From: Mesorhizobium sp. B2-3-4
GTDB taxonomy: Bacteria; Pseudomonadota; Alphaproteobacteria; Rhizobiales; Rhizobiaceae
Direction: 5' to 3'
Length of the DNA stretch: 64,000 bases
Assembly (NCBI RefSeq): GCF_006442315.1
Contig: NZ_VFVY01000006.1
Location: 124,001-188,000 of the forward strand
In this document: positions 50,272 to 58,900 of the stretch, in pieces
Layout: every line of letters starts with the position of its first letter
Numbering within the stretch: position 1 is the stretch's first letter
The notes under the pieces: generated by a model
The model's input: only the letters and a program-made list of their open reading frames with translations
What the model was told of the DNA's origin: nothing
Database searches by the model: none
Program-made: the position numbers and the translations under genes

Positions 50272-51561
50272 ATGTCCGAAGCGCCCGTGGTGATCCTTGT
50301 CCATGGAATCAGGACTGCCGCCTGGTGGCAGAACCGGATTGCTTCGGTTATCGAAAGCGAGACTTCGGCGACCGTCATTCCGATAAAATACGGCTATTTC
50401 GACCTGCTGCGGTTCTGGTGCCCGTTCGGTATCTGCCGGTCCGGCCCGATCGAGAAGCTGCGCCAGCAGATCGAAGGCGTGGGCAAGCACTACGCCGACC
50501 GGCCGCTGATCGTCTTTGCGCACAGCTACGGAACCTATGCGCTGACCCGGGTGATCCTGCAGAACCCCTACTTTCGTTTCGACAGGATCATCCTGTGCGG
50601 CTCGGTGGTCCCATCGGATTTCGACTGGCGCGCCGTCGAAGACCAGATACGCGGCGCGGAAAAGCGCGACGCCATCATCAACGAATGCGGGACCCGCGAT
50701 ATCTGGCCTGTCATGGCGCAGTCCGGAACCTGGGGTTACGGCGCCACCGGCACCTACGGCTTCGGAACATTCAATGTTCGCGACCGCTTCCACGACATCA
50801 CGCACAGCGACTACTTCACCAACGAATTCGTCAAGGCCTACTGGATCCCGCTGGTGAAGGGCGACAAGGTGACGTTCTCCGACCTCGACACACAGGGCGG
50901 CGGAACGCCGGCATGGTTCAACCTGCTGCGGCTGCCGTTGAAATGGATTCCGCTTGCCGCTGCGGCGGTGGCGGCCGCATTGCTGGTCGTCCACCCCGTC
51001 AAACTGTTTGGCGGCTGCGCCGAGGGTTTGAAGCCCTACAAGGACCAGTGCGTGACAGAGGACTGGCTTGCAGGCCGCAAGGATCTGAAAAGACAGCTCG
51101 GCGATGTCGTGGCCGAGGTCAACAAGACGCTCGACCTCAAGGGCGGCCGGCTGTTTCCCCTGATGGACGCCTATGAAGCCGATCCAACGCCCGAAAAATG
51201 GGCCGAAATCGTAGAGGTCGCCGATGTGTTGCTGAAACAGATCGATGACGGCGTGGCCAAGGCGCTGGCCTATGATTCGAGGATCAGCGACATAGGCAAC
51301 AACATCATTCTCATCACGTCGACGGGAAAGCAGACGATCGAGAAGAAGTACAGCAATGCCTTCTCCACGGTCGAAAAGCAGTGGGATGGCCGTCAGTTCG
51401 TCGTCAAGCAGATCACGACGGTGAAGGAAATACCGTCGGTCGAGCAGGCACGGCAATGGCACCAGCAATTGTTCGACATGCATCAGCAATTGCAGGCGGA
51501 AATGGGCAAGTTGATGGATCTGCTGGATGACGACGGCGAGCCGGGCGGATCAAGCGCGTAG
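50272..51561 (+). CDS. Membrane-anchored alpha/beta hydrolase-like protein
   Basis: A 429-residue protein of two parts. Residues 1-205 form an alpha/beta-hydrolase domain: oxyanion region VILVHGIRTAAWW, probable nucleophile S85 in AHSYGTYA, and a His candidate in RFHDITHSDYF (H175/H179). A membrane helix lies at about residues 225-241. Residues 249-429 are a second, helical, charged domain with no recognised family that would be across the membrane. The ATG at 50272 is preferred to an upstream one for its match to the hydrolase start. Function unknown. Confidence 0.75.
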   Translation: MSEAPVVILVHGIRTAAWWQNRIASVIESETSATVIPIKYGYFDLLRFWCPFGICRSGPIEKLRQQIEGVGKHYADRPLIVFAHSYGTYALTRVILQNPYFRFDRIILCGSVVPSDFDWRAVEDQIRGAEKRDAIINECGTRDIWPVMAQSGTWGYGATGTYGFGTFNVRDRFHDITHSDYFTNEFVKAYWIPLVKGDKVTFSDLDTQGGGTPAWFNLLRLPLKWIPLAAAAVAAALLVVHPVKLFGGCAEGLKPYKDQCVTEDWLAGRKDLKRQLGDVVAEVNKTLDLKGGRLFPLMDAYEADPTPEKWAEIVEVADVLLKQIDDGVAKALAYDSRISDIGNNIILITSTGKQTIEKKYSNAFSTVEKQWDGRQFVVKQITTVKEIPSVEQARQWHQQLFDMHQQLQAEMGKLMDLLDDDGEPGGSSA

Positions 51562-51581
51562 CGTCGCGGCGCGCCGATAAG

Positions 51582-51607
51582 AGAAGGGCGGCATTCGCCG
51601 CCCTTCT
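51582..51607. terminator. Bidirectional stem-loop between the hydrolase gene and ilvC
   Basis: AGAAGGGCGGC (51582-51592) and GCCGCCCTTCT (51597-51607) are perfect 11-nt arms around an ATTC tetraloop, lying between two convergent genes. The position supports termination from both sides, although the T-run is short. Confidence 0.7.
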
Positions 51608-51632
51608 GACTGACACTGCGTGTCGACGTCGC

Positions 51633-53331
<1,699 letters not shown>

Positions 53332-53372
53332 GCTCTTCCCTCGGCCGGACGAAACCCGCCGATCATTCAACG

Positions 53373-53399
53373 AGCCGTACCGTACGTTACGGTTCGGCT
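53373..53399. promoter_or_regulatory. Candidate TetR operator palindrome
   Basis: AGCCGTACCGTA (53373-53384) and TACGGTTCGGCT (53388-53399) are inverted with one mismatch around a 3-nt spacer. The position just upstream of the TetR-family gene fits autoregulation. Binding is inferred from symmetry and location. Confidence 0.6.
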
Positions 53400-53463
53400 T
53401 TCTAGGGCATCACGCCGAGCGGTGCAAGCCCTATTTCGCTCCAAGCCGCCAATGCGCCCGGCG

Positions 53464-53922
53464 TCAGTCAGCGGCCGGCGGATGGCGCAACCGGCCAAGC
53501 AGCGCCGAGACCATGCCGAGCTCGTCCGCCGAGAGCTTGGCGCCAACAAGGTCCGCGATCGACCGGCCATAGACGGCCCACATCCGGCGCCGCGTCTCCC
53601 GTCCCCGGGCCGTGATGCGGACGGTTTGCCCACGGCCGTCATCGGCCACCGCCAGCTTCTCGACCAGCCCATCGGCTTCGAGCCGGGCCAACAGCCGCGA
53701 GACGTTGTACTGCGCAAACAAGGTGCGCTCGATCAGCTGGAACGGACGCAAGCCGCCTTCGCCCGCTTCCGCGAGCTCATGCAGCACGTCGTACCATGCG
53801 AGCGGCGGCAGGCCGTCCTCCTTCAGCGACTCCTCGGCGCTTTCCATCAGTTGGCGCGATACCCGCATCAGGCGGGCCCAGGCCTTGATGGCATCGGGCG
53901 AAGGCATGGTTCTCTCTGTCAT
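53464..53922 (-). CDS. MarR family transcriptional regulator
   Basis: A 152-residue winged-helix regulator. The DNA-recognition region QLIERTLFAQYNVSRLLARLEADGLVEKLAVADDGRGQTVRITARGRE (about residues 61-110) has the MarR wing. The first ATG at 53922 is used; another at 53907 is possible. It is divergent from a glutathione S-transferase gene, with three copies of a 14-nt palindrome between them, so it probably controls that gene and itself. Confidence 0.92.
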   Translation of the reverse strand: MTERTMPSPDAIKAWARLMRVSRQLMESAEESLKEDGLPPLAWYDVLHELAEAGEGGLRPFQLIERTLFAQYNVSRLLARLEADGLVEKLAVADDGRGQTVRITARGRETRRRMWAVYGRSIADLVGAKLSADELGMVSALLGRLRHPPAAD

Positions 53923-53941
53923 ACCCGCACCATAAGAGATA

Positions 53942-54002
53942 GATGCAAATGCATCAAGCTTGACGATCGATGCACATGCATCTACATAGATGCAACTGCA
54001 TC
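53942..54002. promoter_or_regulatory. Triple palindrome GATGCAnnTGCATC (candidate MarR operators)
   Basis: Three copies of the palindrome GATGCAnnTGCATC occur at 53942-53955 (nn = AA), 53969-53982 (CA) and 53989-54002 (AC), at start-to-start distances of 27 and 20 nt. They fill the 101-nt gap between the divergent MarR and GST start codons. The regular spacing and identical half-sites strongly suggest binding sites for a dimeric regulator, most simply the adjacent MarR protein. Confidence 0.8.
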
Positions 54003-54023
54003 AATTTGTCGAGGAGCAATGCC

Positions 54024-54749
54024 ATGGACCATGCCAACACCCTCACTCTCGTCAGCCACCCCCTCTGCCCGTACGTCCAGCGCGCGGCGATTTCGCTGGC
54101 CGAGAAAGGCGTGCCGTTCGAGCGCGTCGACATCGACCTCGCCAACAAGCCTGTGTGGTTCAAGGCGATTTCGCCGCTCGGCAAGGTGCCGCTGCTGCGC
54201 GTACGGCAAAACGGCGACGAGACGGTGATTTTCGAATCCGCCGTCATCCTCGAATTCCTCGAGGAGACGCAGGCCAATCCCCTCCATCCAGCCGATCCCT
54301 ATGAACGCGCCCGGCACCGCGCCTGGATCGAGTTCGGCTCGGCGACCCTGAATGCCATCGGCCGCTTCTACTCCGCATCCACCGAGGCAGGCTTCCTGTC
54401 CGAGGCGGCATCCCTCTCGGCAATGTTCGATCGCGTCGAGGACGAGCTCGCCCGCCAGGCAGGACCGTGGTTCGGCGGCGAGCGCTTTTGTCTGGTCGAC
54501 GCCGTCTACGGGCCGGTCTTCCGCTATCTCGATACATTCGACCAGATCGGCGATTTCGGCATACTGGACGGCAAACCAAGGGTCCAGACCTGGCGCAAGG
54601 CATTGAGCGAACGCGCCTCCATCAAGGGCGCCGCCCCTGGCTATCCGCAGCGCCTGCGCCAGTTCCTGCGTGCGAAAAATTCGTTCCTCTCGACCCTGAT
54701 CCCATCCGACGATCTGACCGGTCCGCTTCCTCTGGCCCGATCCGCCTGA
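54024..54749 (+). CDS. Glutathione S-transferase family protein
   Basis: A 241-residue GST. The N-terminal thioredoxin-like domain (residues 5-85) has the motif LVSHPLCPYVQRA with candidate catalytic C15, as in omega/beta-like GSTs, then the glutathione-binding GKVPLLRV and ESAVILEFLEE. The C-terminal domain is all helical. The ATG has GAGGAG 7 nt upstream. The divergent MarR gene and triple operator suggest induction by a small molecule or oxidant. Confidence 0.92.
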   Translation: MDHANTLTLVSHPLCPYVQRAAISLAEKGVPFERVDIDLANKPVWFKAISPLGKVPLLRVRQNGDETVIFESAVILEFLEETQANPLHPADPYERARHRAWIEFGSATLNAIGRFYSASTEAGFLSEAASLSAMFDRVEDELARQAGPWFGGERFCLVDAVYGPVFRYLDTFDQIGDFGILDGKPRVQTWRKALSERASIKGAAPGYPQRLRQFLRAKNSFLSTLIPSDDLTGPLPLARSA

Positions 54750-54783
54750 GGGGATCGATCGCGGGCAGCCATACTCAACCGCG

Positions 54784-57594
54784 TCAGTTCTCGAACATGA
54801 CGAAAGCCGCCCACACACGCGGATCGTGGGCACGCGATATCTTGCCGTCGCGGGCGTCGCGGCGGGTCTGGCGCAGCGCCTGCGAATAGGTCTGGCCGCC
54901 GGCGAGGCGGCCGTAGAAGCCGGTCATGAACGCTGCGGTGCCGGCGTCATCCACCGGCCAAAGCGTCAGCAGGGAGCGCTTGGCACCGGCGATATCAATT
55001 GCTGTCGGCAGCCCGCGCAGGCCGCCGACAAAGGTCTCCTCGCCTCGCGCCGTCTCACAGGCCGACAGGACCAGGAGATCGAGATCGGACAGATCCCAAT
55101 TCATGATCTCCATGCCATAGAGGCGGTTGTCATCGTCGTCGCGTTTCATCGACTGCCGGTCACCGGACCGCGACAGCACGACCTGGCTCTGCCACAACGC
55201 ATTGAGGGCGTTGGTCCCGCCTTCCGCCTCGTCGCGGTAGGCGCCATGCGTGGCGAGATGCGCCAGGGTCGCCTGCTCCATGCGCTGGCGCAGCGCCCGT
55301 TCCACTGCCGCGTCTCCCGTAAGCACCTCGGTCGAATAATTGTCGCGGCGCAGGATTGCGGCAATTGCGTCGACTTCCTTCCTTGTCCCGGGCAGCGGCT
55401 CGGCGCCCTTCTGCGCGCCGCGCGCATAGTCGAGACCGCCTGCCAGCACAGCCTTGCCGTTTCTCGGCAGGCCTTGATCGGCCCCGACGTTCAGCAGCGC
55501 CTCCGGCCGGGTCAGCATGCGAACATCGAAGCGGTCATCGAGCGTCGCGCCCATGCGATCCCGCAGCAGCGGAAACGGCACCGAAAACAGCTTGCCGTCC
55601 GGCACCACGAAAAGCGTGTCCGCTCCCATAAGCGAAGACTCCAGCGGCGCGATGAGACCGGCATAGAGCCCGGTGAAGGTGGCATCGAGATCGACCATCG
55701 GCACGGCACCGCGCGCCTGCCCCGAACGGCTCGATCGCAGGTCCGCCATGCGGGTCGTGCGCGCGGCGGGAATGAGCCGGCGCGGATCGCCAAGATCGAA
55801 CATCCGAGGCGGCTGATCCTTGCGCGTGACGATCGCATAGAGGCGCTCGTCCTCCAGCGGATCGGCGCTCTCGCGATCGGCCCGCCACTTGCGGGTGATG
55901 AAATAGTCGATCAACGCCTGGCTGGACTGGAGCAAAGTCTCGGCCGAAGGCAGCGGTTTGTCGACCATGCTCTGGCTGAAACTGTATCTGGCCATGACTT
56001 GGGCGGTGGCTTTCTGGTATGCCGTCTCAACCTGCCCCGGCTGCACCGCGCCTGGATCGTCCGAACTGTCACCGCTCGAAGCAGCCTCCTGGTAGGCCAG
56101 GGACAGCCGGATCCCGGTCTGGATCAGATGCCGTGTCTCGATATCATTCAGATCGATCAGGCGCGACAGCCTGCGCAACAGGTCCCGTTTCTCGTTCTCG
56201 AGAGTCGGCCAGCGCCGCACCGCCTCGGCGAACGCCGGCACCACCGATGCGTTTTCCTGTGCGAGGCGCGCATAGTCGTGGAGCATGTCGTCGGCAAGGG
56301 CGCGGCTGGCTTCGGCCACGATTGGGTTGCCTGCGGTGCTGACCTGAAACCAGTTCCAACGCAGCATGTCATCGTTCAGAGCCGCGAAATCGGCCGCTGC
56401 CGCGGTGGGGTTCGTCTTCGCCTTCAGATTTGCAATGGCCTGCCGCGCGGCAAAAGCCAGCGGGTGTACCGCGCCGTATGTCGCTTCCGCGATACTGGAT
56501 GCCCGCTCGAATTGGCTCATGCTGCTTTGCGTATCGCCCACCGCCGCGAAATGCGCGGCGAGCAGATTGGCGATCCTGATTGCCAGTATTTCGGGATAGC
56601 TCTGATCCCCCGTCAAACGCTGCAGTTGGGCCAGCGTCGGCTCGTCGAGCGGCTGTGCGCCTGAAAGCGCCCTGGTGTAGAGCACCCAGGCGTCGGCCTG
56701 TTCGACCAGATTGCCTTCCTGCTTGAGAACGACCGCAACGTCGCGATCCTGCTGGAAATAGCGCAAGGCCTGATCATACCTGCCAAGGTCGAGATAGTCC
56801 TGCGCCGTGTTGTTGGCGCTGACCAGCACGTTGAAGTGGTCAGGCCCGTAATAGGCAGTGCGCTTCTCCAGCACGGCCAGATCGTACTGCAAGGCGCGCG
56901 TCGGGGCTCCCATCTGGCGCAACATGTCGGCCAGATTGTTCTCCAGCTTCCAGACGAAGCGATCATCTGTTCCGGCTACCCGCTGAGCCAGCTTCAGATT
57001 GCGTTGCTCGATATTGATCGCTGAAGCGATTTGACCGAACGCAGCGACCCCCGTCGCCAGGACATCGTTGGCAAACAGGAGTTCCTGGGATTCCTGGCCA
57101 TGGTAGTGGGCGTAGAGATTGGTCGCTGTCGCGCACATGGAAACGAAGCCCTGATAGTCCTTCTCGGCCTGTTTCAGCATCGCGTAATTCAGATAGAAAT
57201 CGGCGCGCTTCGCGACGTCCTGCTGCATCGCCCTGGTTTTCAGTCCCTCGGCGAAAATCTCCTCGGCATTGTCGAGTATCTGGTTATTGAGGAACGTCGC
57301 GCCGGCGTTCGAATAACTCTCGACGGTGAATTCGTAGAGGTCGCTTCTGGCGGCATCGAGCAGCGTCGCTCGCAACTGCGCGTAGCCTTCGTCGAAGCGT
57401 CCCGTGTCCATCATCAGCGTGTAGGCGGCGTCGATGCGGGCTTTCAGCGCCTCTTCGCTGGCTGCCGGCGCCTGCTGGCTGGCGCCGCCCGGCGTCTGTG
57501 CCTGCGCCTGGGGCAAGGGCGCGACCACGATCAGCGTCACCAGGACGGAGGCAACAATGCACATCAGGCATGGTGATTTTCGCGATAGCGACAT
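54784..57594 (-). CDS. Exported CHAT-domain protein with TPR-like repeats
   Basis: A 936-residue protein. A signal peptide occupies residues 1-32 (hydrophobic core CIVASVLVTLIVVAP, cleavage near AQA/QT). Residues of about 45-500 are helical repeats of TPR type (for example the ALQYDLAVLEKRTAYYGPDHFNVLVSANN region). The C-terminal CHAT (caspase-HetF-associated) domain spans about 620-936, with the predicted catalytic dyad H783 (LAHLATHGAY) and C846 (LLVLSACETARGEE). It is the last of three same-strand genes with a 26-nt gap to the preceding monooxygenase. The substrate is unknown. Confidence 0.9.
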   Translation of the reverse strand: MSLSRKSPCLMCIVASVLVTLIVVAPLPQAQAQTPGGASQQAPAASEEALKARIDAAYTLMMDTGRFDEGYAQLRATLLDAARSDLYEFTVESYSNAGATFLNNQILDNAEEIFAEGLKTRAMQQDVAKRADFYLNYAMLKQAEKDYQGFVSMCATATNLYAHYHGQESQELLFANDVLATGVAAFGQIASAINIEQRNLKLAQRVAGTDDRFVWKLENNLADMLRQMGAPTRALQYDLAVLEKRTAYYGPDHFNVLVSANNTAQDYLDLGRYDQALRYFQQDRDVAVVLKQEGNLVEQADAWVLYTRALSGAQPLDEPTLAQLQRLTGDQSYPEILAIRIANLLAAHFAAVGDTQSSMSQFERASSIAEATYGAVHPLAFAARQAIANLKAKTNPTAAAADFAALNDDMLRWNWFQVSTAGNPIVAEASRALADDMLHDYARLAQENASVVPAFAEAVRRWPTLENEKRDLLRRLSRLIDLNDIETRHLIQTGIRLSLAYQEAASSGDSSDDPGAVQPGQVETAYQKATAQVMARYSFSQSMVDKPLPSAETLLQSSQALIDYFITRKWRADRESADPLEDERLYAIVTRKDQPPRMFDLGDPRRLIPAARTTRMADLRSSRSGQARGAVPMVDLDATFTGLYAGLIAPLESSLMGADTLFVVPDGKLFSVPFPLLRDRMGATLDDRFDVRMLTRPEALLNVGADQGLPRNGKAVLAGGLDYARGAQKGAEPLPGTRKEVDAIAAILRRDNYSTEVLTGDAAVERALRQRMEQATLAHLATHGAYRDEAEGGTNALNALWQSQVVLSRSGDRQSMKRDDDDNRLYGMEIMNWDLSDLDLLVLSACETARGEETFVGGLRGLPTAIDIAGAKRSLLTLWPVDDAGTAAFMTGFYGRLAGGQTYSQALRQTRRDARDGKISRAHDPRVWAAFVMFEN

Positions 57595-57620
57595 GACGGA
57601 CGGATCGGCCTGGGCGAACT

Positions 57621-58880
57621 CTATGATGCGGTCGTATCACGACCTGGGCTTCTTCCGAAATCCCAGTCCGTTTCCCTGAGCCCTGCCCGCATGAACGGAT
57701 CGATCGCGGTGCCGGCCACCATCGAGGCCAGGAATTGCGGCGCCGGCGGGATTTTCGCGATCGTCGCCACCAGCCTGTCGCGGATGAACGGCAATGCCAC
57801 GGAATCCGACTGATAGAACGGCGTGAACGCCAGCGACAGCGCCTGGAAGACCCGCACATGCCAGCGCCGCGCCTTGGCATAGGCTTCGAGCGCGGCTTCC
57901 ACGCCGTCCGCTCGCGCCAGCGCATGGCTGAGCGCGGCGGCGTCGAGCAGCGCCATGTTGGCGCCCTGGCCGAGCTGCGGACTGGTCGAATGCGCGGCGT
58001 CGCCGATCACCGCCAGCCGCCGGCCAGCCGGAAACCGCATCGTGTGATGGCCATAGCGGGCCAGCGAGAGCTGGTCGAAACTGTCGATCTGGCTGGTGAA
58101 TGCCTCGGCCTGCGACCACAGCCGCACCACCCTTGCCTTCCAGGCGTCGAGGCCCTGGGCACGCACACCGTCGGCCTCGTCTGGTTTCAAGCTCCAGAAG
58201 AATGCCGCCATCCTTTCGGCACCCGGCTCAGGCCGGCCGATCGGCAGCACGCCGATCATCACGCTGGCCTTGTCATAGCGCTGCAGAAGCGCGTGCTCGT
58301 CAAAACCTTCGCCGCGCCACTTCAGCGATGCCCAGAACGCACCGTAGGGGAGCGGCCTCGGCCCGCCTGGATCGCCGGCGCCGCGCCGCAATTTCGAGCG
58401 CGCGCCGCTGGCGTCGACGACCAGATCGAACGGCCCTGCCCTTCGCCCATCGCCACGGATCAGCATCGCCCGCTCACCGATCTCGACAAGCTCGATCTCG
58501 ACGCCGGTTTCGATGGGGATCGCCTCCCGTTGCGCCGCCCGAAAAAGCACGCCGAACAGCGCCGCCCGATGCACCGCCAGCCCGAAGCGGCCGCCGCGCT
58601 GGGCATCGTAGCGGACATCGAGAACCGTGCGGCCGGTCGAGGCATCGGCGCCATGCAGCCGGTCGATCCTGCTGCCCAGCGCCATGATGTCATCGAGCAG
58701 GCCGAGATCGGCGAGCACCGTCAACCCGGTCGGCTGCAGGATCAGCCCTGATCCGACCGGCTTCGGTTGCGCGAAACGCTCGAAAATGGTGACACGGTGC
58801 CCGGCCCGCTTGAGATAGAGCGCCATGGCCAGCCCCGCTGGACCGGCTCCGGCGATCGCGATGTCGAGGCCTCTATTCAT
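57621..58880 (-). CDS. FAD-dependent monooxygenase
   Basis: A 419-residue flavoprotein of the PF01494 (UbiH/PHBH-like) group. The FAD Rossmann motif IAIAGAGPAGLAMALYLKRAGH is at residues 7-28, the DG motif VVDASGARSKLRR near 150, and the GD motif AVIGDAAHSTSPQLGQGANMALLDA near 290. It likely hydroxylates an aromatic or quinone-like substrate. It lies 20 nt downstream of the caspase-TPR gene and 26 nt upstream of the CHAT gene, suggesting one operon, which is an unusual partner set for this enzyme. Confidence 0.92.
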   Translation of the reverse strand: MNRGLDIAIAGAGPAGLAMALYLKRAGHRVTIFERFAQPKPVGSGLILQPTGLTVLADLGLLDDIMALGSRIDRLHGADASTGRTVLDVRYDAQRGGRFGLAVHRAALFGVLFRAAQREAIPIETGVEIELVEIGERAMLIRGDGRRAGPFDLVVDASGARSKLRRGAGDPGGPRPLPYGAFWASLKWRGEGFDEHALLQRYDKASVMIGVLPIGRPEPGAERMAAFFWSLKPDEADGVRAQGLDAWKARVVRLWSQAEAFTSQIDSFDQLSLARYGHHTMRFPAGRRLAVIGDAAHSTSPQLGQGANMALLDAAALSHALARADGVEAALEAYAKARRWHVRVFQALSLAFTPFYQSDSVALPFIRDRLVATIAKIPPAPQFLASMVAGTAIDPFMRAGLRETDWDFGRSPGRDTTAS

Positions 58881-58900
58881 GATCGGGGCAATCCCATGCG

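Noticed and set aside
53942..54002. A CRISPR-like repeat array
   Set aside because: The three units are short palindromes with no unique spacers of constant length, and lie in a regulator/target gap. Operators explain them better.
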